Below are positions 1 to 7,329 of a stretch of 24,935 bases of DNA, one piece after another. The notes under the pieces were generated by a model. The model did not search any database and was not told the DNA's origin. It worked only from the letters and a program-made list of their open reading frames with translations. The stretch comes from an uncultured Flavobacteriales bacterium (GTDB lineage: Bacteria > Bacteroidota > Bacteroidia > Flavobacteriales > Crocinitomicaceae). How positions within the stretch are numbered: position 1 is the stretch's first letter; each line of letters starts with the position of its first letter. The stretch is taken from positions 1 through 24,935 of the forward strand of contig CAMLRS010000029.1 in assembly GCA_946482515.1 (NCBI GenBank), in the 5' to 3' direction. A program made the translations under genes and the position numbers.

Positions 1-1
1 C

Positions 2-1762
2 CAACGGCTTAAAAACGCCCGGGAAGCATATGAAAGTTCCAATTTTAAAACCCTGGGAACGTTTCATACCGGCGAAACCATTTTAAGGATAGGCAATATC
101 GCTTATGCACGATTATTTGTTATTGGTAGTATCTGGTGGAATGATGGACGGCCACTTGCTATTACACCCAACTATCTTAAACAATACTCCCTCGACTCCA
201 GTATCATGGGGAAAAATACCCCGATACGAGCCAAAACTTCGTATTTCGTTGAAGAGCAGTCGATGGGAATGCAATACATCGATAAGCAGCATAAATCTGT
301 AACCCGGTATTCAAGTATCATTTGTTATGAATTAGACTCTCCACTTTTTCACCAAAAGAAACAAGAAAATGTTGTTCCATTGCTTAGCGATATTCCACCT
401 TGGGAAAATCCGGCAAAGACAACATTCATTGCTTTTCACTCCCACGAGATTTACAGGTACTTCTTTACTTCTACCGGCATTACTGATTTGAATGGCCGGA
501 TGCTTCAACTCCAATTTAACTCAAAATTTCCTACGGAAAACTTGCTGTTTGATCCCATAGAATCGATCGAAAAAAACGGAAAACACTTCGTTCATCTCCG
601 AAAAGCGTATGATCTTCAGGATACAGCCGTCTTAGGTAACATTGCTTACTACAATGGTTTTAAAGCCATCATACGTAAAATGCAAAACTACCTCAATACG
701 TTTTCTTCATTTGATTTTGGTTTCATCGAGCAATTACCTGTATCGAAATTCAGCTCGATGCAAGTTACAGCTGTAAGAGTTCGAAGAAAATCAGACGGAG
801 CCACGGGACTTTTTATAATTCAAATCCATTCCTGTAAGGGATATATCGAGCACAACTACACTCCGGTAGTACCACTTGCTGGAACCAATGATGAGCAAAA
901 GACAGCCGTAGCGACTGGCGGAAGGCGAGGCTCAAAAGGTCCCACCAGGGGAACAGAACCCAAGGTCAATCACAACTTAACTACCGGAATGGGGACTGCT
1001 ACCGCAGACTTATATCTTTTCGGGCTTGAACATCTTTTAACTCCTGATCAGGATCTTATCCTGGACGAAGCACTCTACAAACGAGTCCACGACGATGGTA
1101 GTGTTTTTTTATTTCCCGCAGGTCCAGGTGGTGAGATTATTTCTCCTCCCGGATCACATCCGGATAATAACGGACCCAGGCCGAAAAATATCATCGACGT
1201 TGAACGGACCAATTATTTTGAGTTTTTCCCGGAAATAGTCGAGCATATTTGTAATAAGGTCAAGGAAAAGCACCTGACAGTTGATCATTTCTATCTGGGC
1301 GATGATTTATTGTATTATCCTAATCCAGTGATAATAGATGCTCCAAAAATCAAGACGCTGGCTTTAGGAGATGATTTTCCCAAATGGCAGATATATGTGG
1401 CGCAGATAATGGTGTCGGGACCAAATTCGACTGTACGCTACTATTACCTGTTTGAAAAATATGCTGAAACGCACACTTCTTCCAGAACCTGGCTGTACGC
1501 GCAAAAGAATTTTGAATTCTTCACAGAAGAAAGCTTCCTTAAATCGCTCAAAGAATTCCTTTTTGAGCAAAAAAACAGCGATAATAAGCGAAACGAGCCG
1601 GACAACAAATTCAATCACCTGCAAAGCAAAAAAATCGCGGTGGAACATGAAAAAGAAAACACATATGTTTCAGTAGAAAAAGATGAAGCCCTCCATAAAC
1701 ACATCGAGAAGATCAGCGGGCGTATTCTCAGAGTTTACGGGGTCGGGAGCAAAGAAAAATGA
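2..1762 (+). CDS. TnsE-like candidate protein, 5' end cut by window edge
   Basis: The reading frame is open to the first bases of the window (frame starting at base 2), so at least 586 residues are visible and the true start lies upstream. The ATG at 206 is internal. It is not a protein I recognise with certainty. Its layout resembles TnsE of Tn7 as I recall it: an N-terminal half with a FHSHEIYRYFF segment (TnsE has a comparable HIPQLELARSLF), then a DTAVLGNIAY helix, a Gly/Arg-rich linker at about visible residues 290-330, and a C-terminal half with a YYYLFEKYAETHTSSRTWLY strand pair and an ending VSVEKDEALHKHIEKISGRI (compare VSREDMEGWAERVVREQF). TnsE binds replicating DNA and the sliding clamp and steers Tn7 to conjugal plasmids. 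Position inside a Tn7-like element supports the idea. Against it, the gene is convergent with tnsABC rather than in their operon. An unrelated cargo protein remains possible. Confidence 0.45.
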   Translation, partial: QRLKNAREAYESSNFKTLGTFHTGETILRIGNIAYARLFVIGSIWWNDGRPLAITPNYLKQYSLDSSIMGKNTPIRAKTSYFVEEQSMGMQYIDKQHKSVTRYSSIICYELDSPLFHQKKQENVVPLLSDIPPWENPAKTTFIAFHSHEIYRYFFTSTGITDLNGRMLQLQFNSKFPTENLLFDPIESIEKNGKHFVHLRKAYDLQDTAVLGNIAYYNGFKAIIRKMQNYLNTFSSFDFGFIEQLPVSKFSSMQVTAVRVRRKSDGATGLFIIQIHSCKGYIEHNYTPVVPLAGTNDEQKTAVATGGRRGSKGPTRGTEPKVNHNLTTGMGTATADLYLFGLEHLLTPDQDLILDEALYKRVHDDGSVFLFPAGPGGEIISPPGSHPDNNGPRPKNIIDVERTNYFEFFPEIVEHICNKVKEKHLTVDHFYLGDDLLYYPNPVIIDAPKIKTLALGDDFPKWQIYVAQIMVSGPNSTVRYYYLFEKYAETHTSSRTWLYAQKNFEFFTEESFLKSLKEFLFEQKNSDNKRNEPDNKFNHLQSKKIAVEHEKENTYVSVEKDEALHKHIEKISGRILRVYGVGSKEK

Positions 1763-2880
1763 TAGTTAGCAGTCCAATGAGTAATCACCGTTTGCAACGC
1801 TGATAGTCCACTATACAATTCATTTTCATTTGTTGCATAAACAAAATAGATCTCATTGGCCTCCATATAATTCCGCAGAGCCAAATCAGGAAAAACATTT
1901 GAAACAATTAAAACCCGATGAACGGTATTTATTCGTCCAGCCATTGCTTGTATTTTAGATGTGATGGAAAGAGACTCCAAACCTTCGTAAAACTGTTGAA
2001 CCTCCAATGTGCAATTAGCGGATTTGCCTTCAACATGAGTCTCCATTTTAAGATGCATCATTCGTCTCTTCATCTCTGCTTTAAAAGCAGAAAAAACCGG
2101 ATGATGTTCGATTACAGAACTCATTTCAACCAGAAAAAGCTGTCTCTTCAAAGCTTCCCTGAGTTCAATCAGTTTTTGATGCTGTAGATCCCTGTGAACT
2201 TCTTTTATTATAACGACCGTCATTCCCAAGAAGCAAAGAATGATAACCACTATCCAGTATAAACCATCAATCAAATCGGGCCGAGTTAAACCAAAACCCA
2301 ATGTTCCGAGGACAAGTACGGTATAATATGAAATAATTCTTGACTTGATAAAATTGGTTTTTTCATGCTCGATTATCAAATAAAGCATCTCCGATCCATC
2401 TCGACTTCCAGTGATTTCATCTATGAAACGAAAAAGATAGAGTGTTTCATAGAAATACTTTGCATCTCCTTTTAGTTGATAATTTGACTCCCTATCATTA
2501 ACAGTTGCTGTTTTCCTGAAGCAGGGGATTAAGCGTATCAGGCGAATTAAGCCCCCAAAAAGGAAAAGAAGTAGTTGAATTGAATATTGTGGGAGTCTTG
2601 CTGCAACTAATATAATCTCGGCCACTATAGCCCAAAGTAGTATCCACATCAAAACAAAAAGTACTACATACATAAGGATATCCACAAGGGTAATTCTCGA
2701 CAGTATTGTACCGTTCAAAATGCCTCCGGCATCCCTGATCTCCTCGGCAATACCCGGATAAACTGAACCCAGAAACAGATTCAGAAAGATGATTGTCACC
2801 AATGTACGCAAGAATAACGAAAGGATTCTTTCAAGCTTTTCAGGCTTCTCCAGGCAGATAGTGATAAATTGGTTGAACAT
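1735..2880 (-). CDS. multi-pass membrane protein of the transposon, unknown function
   Basis: 381 residues, no family recognised. Hydrophobic segments lie near residues 20-42, 63-95 (long enough for more than one pass), 101-119, 182-198 and 207-226, so about five or six membrane spans. A soluble tail of about 150 residues follows. In the tail, THVEGK (residues 281-286), then helices, then VLIVSN (323-328) and a strand IYFVYATNENEL look like the E-x-K, helix, VSN and final strand order of PD-(D/E)XK restriction-type nucleases; this is pattern impression, not proof, and no clear upstream PD aspartate was located. The gene starts 37 bases after tniQ ends, on the same strand, so it may be read with the tns operon or from its own TATATTTG element. 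Its last 28 bases overlap the end of the convergent TnsE-like gene. It could be transposon cargo, for example defence related. Confidence 0.75.
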   Translation of the reverse strand: MFNQFITICLEKPEKLERILSLFLRTLVTIIFLNLFLGSVYPGIAEEIRDAGGILNGTILSRITLVDILMYVVLFVLMWILLWAIVAEIILVAARLPQYSIQLLLFLFGGLIRLIRLIPCFRKTATVNDRESNYQLKGDAKYFYETLYLFRFIDEITGSRDGSEMLYLIIEHEKTNFIKSRIISYYTVLVLGTLGFGLTRPDLIDGLYWIVVIILCFLGMTVVIIKEVHRDLQHQKLIELREALKRQLFLVEMSSVIEHHPVFSAFKAEMKRRMMHLKMETHVEGKSANCTLEVQQFYEGLESLSITSKIQAMAGRINTVHRVLIVSNVFPDLALRNYMEANEIYFVYATNENELYSGLSALQTVITHWTANYHFSLLPTP

Positions 2881-2902
2881 TGTGATAGGGTTAAATACTC
2901 AG

Positions 2903-2910
2903 CAAATATA
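2903..2910 (-). promoter_or_regulatory. candidate -7 promoter element TATATTTG
   Basis: Read on the minus strand this is TATATTTG, an exact match to the Bacteroidota -7 consensus TAnnTTTG. It lies 22 bases before the ATG of the membrane-protein gene and just beyond the tniQ stop. No well-spaced -33 TTTG is seen: a TTTG occurs only 8 bases upstream. It would let the membrane gene be transcribed apart from the tns operon. Confidence 0.35.
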
Positions 2911-2917
2911 AAAATCT

Positions 2918-3619
2918 TCAAATCGCATTATCATTTCTTGTATTACGCAATGTAATTCCTTCAATGATCCCGAACTGCAGGAAAATCAGGTATCGGATAT
3001 TCACAGGATCTTCTTCATAGGCCCGGTGAATCAAAACCAGACGCTCCAGATCGTTTGAAGTCATTTTCTTCACTGGCAATTTTCTCAAATCGCTTTCGCA
3101 ATACCGGCAATGAAAAAGTGGATGCAGCTCGCTCTTAATGGAAAAATGATTATCTGCTTTCAACGGTGACAGCTCACAACGGCATGTGGGACATTCAGTA
3201 TTGAGATACGTACCGCAGTCCACACACCCATAGAACAAATTCAATTTCCATTTTAATTGGTAGTAACCGTTCTTCTTAAGGCAACTGGAACAGATCCTGG
3301 TGTATGAATTAAGCAGTGCTTGCCCTTTTCTGTTCGGCTCTATTAGCCATGCCGATTTTCCCCTGCTCCACTTAAAACCAGAGATTTTATCGGCGAGTGT
3401 ACCTGGCAAATCTACCCGGAGGTGCAATTTATTATGTATCAACGTGCGGTCGACATCAATATCCAGTGCCGATTTCAAGACGCTTTCGATACTGTAGAAG
3501 CTACAGAAACTTTTAGCATTACAATAGTGTCGTCTAGACAACCGGATTAACCAGGAAGACAGGCTTTCATCATGCCCTGGCAACACTTGATAGGGAGGTT
3601 CCTCCCTAATAGGTCTCAA
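2918..3619 (-). CDS. tniQ: TniQ/TnsD-family target-selection protein (short form)
   Basis: TniQ proteins link target recognition to the TnsC ATPase. The N-terminal signature is LPGHDESLSSWLIRLS, the family's conserved DESLxSW stretch. Zinc-finger cysteine pairs follow in order: CSSC, CVDC, CPTC and CRYC. In many TniQ proteins the second site is C-x-x-H; here it is a cysteine. The protein is about 234 residues, much shorter than TnsD of Tn7 (about 500) and nearer to TniQ of Tn5053-type and CRISPR-associated elements, so it may lack a long DNA-binding tail. The start is unsure: the frame reaches back to an ATG at 3697, but that would overlap tnsC by 92 bases. No ATG lies between, so TTG at 3619 (chosen), TTG at 3634 or GTG at 3586 are better candidates. 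It is the fourth gene of the tns operon. Confidence 0.85.
   Translation of the reverse strand: MRPIREEPPYQVLPGHDESLSSWLIRLSRRHYCNAKSFCSFYSIESVLKSALDIDVDRTLIHNKLHLRVDLPGTLADKISGFKWSRGKSAWLIEPNRKGQALLNSYTRICSSCLKKNGYYQLKWKLNLFYGCVDCGTYLNTECPTCRCELSPLKADNHFSIKSELHPLFHCRYCESDLRKLPVKKMTSNDLERLVLIHRAYEEDPVNIRYLIFLQFGIIEGITLRNTRNDNAI
3591..3608. repeat. perfect inverted repeat at tnsC stop / tniQ start
   Basis: The 18 bases form two 8-base arms TAGGGAGG and CCTCCCTA around a central TT. On the minus strand the palindrome includes the tnsC stop codon TAG and an AGGGAGG that could act as a ribosome-binding site for a GTG start at 3586, although its 14-base spacing is longer than usual. Its role is unknown. 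Confidence 0.5.
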
Positions 3620-4478
3620 TGATCGAATGGTCAAAAGGAGACCTATAGTTGAGATTTTCCAGCGTTCGGTTGGTAATTTTCTCCTCTTGGGATTCAATCG
3701 CTTCTACAGCTGAGAGCTTCAAAATTCGCACAACCTCTCCTAGGATGCCATGACTCATTTGATAGATTTTCTGTGATAACCCGTCATCCGTTAACTCACT
3801 TTCTTTTTCCAATGGAAGCATCTTCTCGATAGTTGCCAATAATCGGAGGAAATCGTCATCGTAATTCCATTTTGGAATAATTACTTTGTCAAACCGCGTG
3901 TCTAGCTGTTTTTCGGCTTTCAACGCGAAACTGGCTTGAATCGTTCCCAATGCAACAATAGATATCTGAGCCTCATTGGAAAGGTATTTGATCAGGTTCA
4001 GGAACTCCCGTTGCTTGGCAGCGCTTCCGGAAAGCACATGATGGATCTCGTCCAATACGAGAATCTGAACTTTCATGTCCTTCATCCCATTGATAACATT
4101 CTGTTTCAGGTATTCCGGCCTTGTACTCTTCCGATAAGGCAGGTTCAATTGATCAAGTACGCTATAGTACAAGCTTTTTTCATGCGGGATGTGCGGGCAT
4201 TGAACCATCACGACAGGTCTTACCACAATTTCGATCGGAAGCCTGGTCCCTTCCTCTTCAATGGTCTCAAAGTATGGAGGATGTGCGTTTACAAATCGTC
4301 TGGCCAATGTTGTTTTTCCATTATTAGATTCAGCCATGATCAACAAATTCTGCATCCTGTCAGACTTTGGAAAACGCAGCAGCATTTCCAGGGATTTGAG
4401 CACCTGGCTGGCCTTTGGATAATTAATCCACCTGTTCTTCAATACTTGGTCGATCCGATCGTCATTAGCTGCTTTCAT
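3606..4478 (-). CDS. tnsC: TnsC/TniB-family AAA+ ATPase
   Basis: This is the ATP-dependent regulator that assembles on target DNA, communicates with TniQ and activates TnsA/TnsB. The Walker A motif is AESNNGKTT at residues 49-57 (Lys55), with Ala where the P-loop usually begins with Gly, a TniB-like form. The Walker B motif is ILVLDE at 139-144 (Asp143, Glu144), and the sensor-like strand ISIVALGT is near 173-180. At 290 residues it is close to TniB in length and about half of Tn7 TnsC, so it lacks Tn7 TnsC's extra flanking regions. Its ATG overlaps the tnsB stop in an ATGA, which implies translational coupling. Confidence 0.95.
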   Translation of the reverse strand: MKAANDDRIDQVLKNRWINYPKASQVLKSLEMLLRFPKSDRMQNLLIMAESNNGKTTLARRFVNAHPPYFETIEEEGTRLPIEIVVRPVVMVQCPHIPHEKSLYYSVLDQLNLPYRKSTRPEYLKQNVINGMKDMKVQILVLDEIHHVLSGSAAKQREFLNLIKYLSNEAQISIVALGTIQASFALKAEKQLDTRFDKVIIPKWNYDDDFLRLLATIEKMLPLEKESELTDDGLSQKIYQMSHGILGEVVRILKLSAVEAIESQEEKITNRTLENLNYRSPFDHSIIETY

Positions 4479-6370
4479 AGGTCTTCATCAAAATCAAACG
4501 GTTCAATTTGCTTCTTCACGGATGCTGCCGGAGCCAGAACAGGATCCATCGCCGCCTGCTCTTTTGTCGTTTTAAGCGACTCGTTGAATTCATCCACTTT
4601 TCGTTTGCGCTCAATCCGTTTTGCTTCCTTTTTGGATGCTTTTGAACTCTCCTCGATTTCCCGTAAACGATTGTACGCATCAAAAATGATGTCCTCGGTG
4701 ATTTTGGAGTATGGGTAATACTCCTGTACTTTCTTCAGCGCTGCCCGGTATTCCCAAACACTCATAGGTGGTCTCCTGAGATCAGCGTAAGGTACTTCAG
4801 CATAGCGCGCTTCGTTCTCATCCAGGAAATAGATTTTGCTGATGTCTCTCGGATCCCGCTTGAAAATGAAATGTGTGCCACCACGATTTTTTGCAAAAAG
4901 TTCATTCCCCAATGCAGCTCGCTCATACAGGTAACTTTTAAAAATATCGGAGTAATAACGAATATGATCAATTACAACGCCGGTTCGCTGGATAGTTCGT
5001 TCAATCATAGGAAGAAAGTCCAGTCGCACCTTGTCCGGATGAAACTGCATGAGCGGAATCCCAATTCCTTCGCGCCGGTCGGACCCGAATATTCCTTCGT
5101 TGTATTTATTGAGTGGAGATGTCCCAATGCCCGAATGCTTCTCCAGCTGGTAAACGTCCACAATCTGGATGTGCAGCCATTCCTCCAGTTCAGCCAGGGT
5201 CATTGTCGCTTTCGCTTCGGAGTCGTAGTTATTCCGATACTTTATCTCCTCAAAGGTTGTTCCCGGAAGCGCATGAATCTTTCGGCCAAGTGTGCCAAGC
5301 AATCGCTCAATATGGGCTCCATACCTGGATTTCCCTTTAGGTCTCCAGTTAATTGTAAAGCCATACTCTTCTCCAGCTCGTTTAAGTGTTTTGCTTTTAA
5401 ACTCCCTGGCGTTATCCATATGCAGATTACGCATGACTCCCCAAAGCGGCCAATTCGATTTGAGCTGATATTTTGCACAAATATCCTCTTTCGGAAGAAT
5501 TGCATTCGATAAGCATATTCCGGTTCCTAAAACGCCGGGTGGGTCAAAGGAAATATACAACCCTGCAACCATTCTGCTATAGACATCTATCGCCAAAGTG
5601 ATGTAAGGTCTACCAATTGGTTTTCTATCGTCTGCTGATACAACAATAATATCGAGCAAGGTATGATCAATCTGAATCACGTCAAGCGGATTCTTGGCAT
5701 CCTGATACTCACCAGGTGTTGGCTCAATCGTCTGGCTGACTTCAAGGTAGCCTAATCTCGCAGTCAGGATCTTCTTCTTATCGATCAATTTGATCCGATT
5801 ATAGATAGTATTGGTATGCGGAGCTTCCATACCTGCATTTTTACAGCAGCGTATGACTTCGATGGCTGTGTTTTTCTTCGAACGCTTCTGTGCATTCAGG
5901 TAATGTTCTCCGATCACGCTATCCATCAAAAGAACGATCTCTTTGGAAAGACGGCTCTTATCTTTTCCACCATGGCGTTTCGTGGGAACTAGAGAAGAGA
6001 GCAGGCCGGTAGTGTTAAATACCGATAACCACCTGTAAATGGTGGAATACCCCACATCATGCGCTTCCGAAAGCTCCCGGACCAGAACGGTTTTGTTGAT
6101 CTCCAGCTTCATTCCTCGTTCAGCCTCGATCAAGGGTTTGATGATACTGTACCTGCGATTCGCCTCTTTCCAGTCGTCATCACTGATCGCGTCGACATAT
6201 TGTTCGTTGACCATTGGCTTGTCTCCAAAATCAAGTTCAGCGATTTCTCTGACATGCAACTCTCCGGAAACAGTTTCCCGGATAATCACCTTCCGGAAAT
6301 CAATGAATTTCTGAACGGTAGCCTGCTTGCCATCAGACGAGCACAATGATCCGGGAACAATATTTTTCAT
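4475..6370 (-). CDS. tnsB: TnsB DDE transposase
   Basis: TnsB binds the transposon ends and joins the 3' ends to target DNA. The RNase H-like (rve) catalytic core is visible: Asp235 in VIQIDHTLLD, Asp319 in NLHMDNAREF and Glu355 in GAHIERLLGTL, giving a D,D(35)E spacing. N-terminal helix-turn-helix regions are likely around residues 90-190 (VGYSTIYRWLSVF resembles a recognition helix). The Mu-type C-terminal beta-barrel is seen at RTGVVIDHIRYYSDIF, and a highly charged tail (SKASKKEAKRIERKRK) is probably the TnsC-contacting end. The length, 631 residues, fits TnsB (about 700). The start overlaps the tnsA stop by an ATGA. Confidence 0.96.
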   Translation of the reverse strand: MKNIVPGSLCSSDGKQATVQKFIDFRKVIIRETVSGELHVREIAELDFGDKPMVNEQYVDAISDDDWKEANRRYSIIKPLIEAERGMKLEINKTVLVRELSEAHDVGYSTIYRWLSVFNTTGLLSSLVPTKRHGGKDKSRLSKEIVLLMDSVIGEHYLNAQKRSKKNTAIEVIRCCKNAGMEAPHTNTIYNRIKLIDKKKILTARLGYLEVSQTIEPTPGEYQDAKNPLDVIQIDHTLLDIIVVSADDRKPIGRPYITLAIDVYSRMVAGLYISFDPPGVLGTGICLSNAILPKEDICAKYQLKSNWPLWGVMRNLHMDNAREFKSKTLKRAGEEYGFTINWRPKGKSRYGAHIERLLGTLGRKIHALPGTTFEEIKYRNNYDSEAKATMTLAELEEWLHIQIVDVYQLEKHSGIGTSPLNKYNEGIFGSDRREGIGIPLMQFHPDKVRLDFLPMIERTIQRTGVVIDHIRYYSDIFKSYLYERAALGNELFAKNRGGTHFIFKRDPRDISKIYFLDENEARYAEVPYADLRRPPMSVWEYRAALKKVQEYYPYSKITEDIIFDAYNRLREIEESSKASKKEAKRIERKRKVDEFNESLKTTKEQAAMDPVLAPAASVKKQIEPFDFDEDL

Positions 6371-7086
6371 TCGTCAACAAGATTAAAGTTCAGTTTTTCG
6401 GATAGCCAGATCTCTGAGTTCATGGAAATCTTTTCGTTCACCAAGTCACAGCCAATATCATTCATCTTGATGGCATACCACAAGGCATATAGACAGCGGC
6501 CCTTGGTATTGAATTCAGCGTCCTGGATCGTCAGCATGAATTCTTTGGGCGATGTGATCCCCAGATCGCTGATCGTTCGCATCACCAGCTTGTAACAGGC
6601 TCCATCCAACTCATTGTAATTATACCTACTCAAAAAATTGATATTATCAAGGAACGGCGTCCGGATGCACTCCTCAGTAAATAGCTTGAACTCCCAACCC
6701 TGTGCTTCACAATATTCCTTAGCGGCTCTGAAGCGGGATTTGTACTTTGAAAATTTCTCCCGCAGATCCGAGCGGAATTTGATCTCGCACAACCAGGGTT
6801 TGATCCCGCTTTCTTCACTAAACTGAACGAAAAAATCAGGCGTATAGGTTCTTGTTTTCCCCTTTGAAAAATACTCAATGATTAGCGGTTGCTCCTCGAA
6901 AAAACAAACATCTGGATTATGTTCCGCCAACAACGCAAAATCTCTTTCCAAAGCCGATTCAAACCAAATTCCATTCTCATTTTTGGTACTTGGAACGATC
7001 CCCGTTAGGGACTGACTTTTGATTAACATTCTGCGTTTTCTCACCGGATCAAACTCTTCAATAAACTTAATGGTTTGTTTTTTCAT
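6367..7086 (-). CDS. tnsA: TnsA endonuclease
   Basis: TnsA cuts the 5' strand ends of the transposon, so that with TnsB the element moves by cut-and-paste. The restriction-enzyme-like core is visible: FESALERD (Glu43/Glu47), Asp84 in YTPDFFVQF and the strand CEIKF (Glu101, Lys103), matching the E...D...(Q/E)xK arrangement of Tn7 TnsA. The QPL..Y..KGK..TYTPDF stretch is typical of the family. The region from about residue 125 on is the TnsC-interacting half. The length, 239 residues, is normal (Tn7 TnsA is 273). It is the first gene of the tns operon, and the ATG at 7086 is the only start giving the full N-terminus. No clear -7/-33 promoter was recognised upstream. Confidence 0.95.
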   Translation of the reverse strand: MKKQTIKFIEEFDPVRKRRMLIKSQSLTGIVPSTKNENGIWFESALERDFALLAEHNPDVCFFEEQPLIIEYFSKGKTRTYTPDFFVQFSEESGIKPWLCEIKFRSDLREKFSKYKSRFRAAKEYCEAQGWEFKLFTEECIRTPFLDNINFLSRYNYNELDGACYKLVMRTISDLGITSPKEFMLTIQDAEFNTKGRCLYALWYAIKMNDIGCDLVNEKISMNSEIWLSEKLNFNLVDE

Positions 7087-7160
7087 TTCATAATGCTATT
7101 TATTTTCAATTACTTATGTGATTTTGTAATATTATCTCACCAACTAATAGCATTTGAATC
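7087..7160. repeat. inverted repeat near tnsA (possible TnsB or operator sites)
   Basis: AATGCTATT at 7092-7100 is repeated inverted as AATAGCATT at 7146-7154. Both copies are preceded, in their own orientation, by TTCA, giving TTCATAATGCTATT and TTCAAATGCTATT with one base of difference in spacing. The pair flanks the probable tnsA promoter, which fits either TnsB binding with autorepression or another operator. Confidence 0.4.
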
Positions 7161-7280
7161 ATCCACTGTTGTGAAAAACGCAGGGCATACGGTAGGTTTT
7201 GTCTCGTTTTCCAGTGTATCGGACAATACTCAAAAATATGAGCACCAGAAAAATGAAAGGTCCTGGCGAAAAGGCACAAC
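7087..7280. other. transposon-end / insertion junction region
   Basis: This gene-free stretch lies between tnsA and the host terminator. It must contain the tnsA promoter, the transposon end with TnsB sites, and the host junction. Seen in it are the inverted pair AATGCTATT/AATAGCATT, a short palindrome CTCA-N6-TGAG at 7230-7243, and ACA trinucleotides (for example 7223-7225) that could be the terminal ACA. I could not define repeated 20-odd-base TnsB sites by eye. Confidence 0.5.
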
Positions 7281-7307
7281 AAAAAAGGGAAGCCGAAGCC
7301 TCCCTTT
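7281..7307 (-). terminator. intrinsic terminator of the T9SS operon (UUCG loop)
   Basis: On the minus strand the stem AAAGGGAGGC pairs with GCTTCCCTTT (one G-U pair) around a TTCG tetraloop. It is followed by further T residues at 7283-7281. It lies 22 bases after the PorE-like stop codon, so it ends the adhesin-porP-porE-like transcript and marks host DNA at the transposon junction. Confidence 0.85.
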
Positions 7308-7329
7308 ACCTGTTATACACACCACCGCT

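Larger units (their letters stand above)
1..7225 (-). mobile_element. Tn7-like transposon, tnsA-side end and part of its interior
   Basis: A heteromeric Tn7-type transposition set is present: TnsA endonuclease, DDE TnsB, AAA+ TnsC and TniQ, all on the minus strand and read away from the junction with the T9SS operon. The block looks visibly richer in A/T than the flanking host genes. The tnsA-side boundary lies between the tnsA start (7086) and the host terminator (7281-7307). I could not find an unambiguous row of TnsB sites, so 7225, the end of an ACA trinucleotide, is only a guess; Tn7-family termini read TGT...ACA. The opposite end is outside the window, so terminal inverted repeats and target duplication cannot be tested. 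No cas genes or CRISPR array are seen here. The element is certain in kind, and its exact right edge is not. Confidence 0.85.

Noticed and set aside
206..1762. ATG at 206 as the start of the first gene
   Set aside because: The frame stays open for all 68 codons upstream to the window edge and reads as sensible protein, so the gene is truncated by the window rather than starting here.
3936..4718. 260-codon plus-strand open frame
   Set aside because: Antisense over tnsC and the tnsB end; low-complexity, unlike any protein family.
1..7225. CRISPR-associated transposon (CAST)
   Set aside because: Short TniQ is suggestive, but no cas gene, Cas12k or CRISPR repeat is seen in the visible part; cannot be claimed without the rest of the element.
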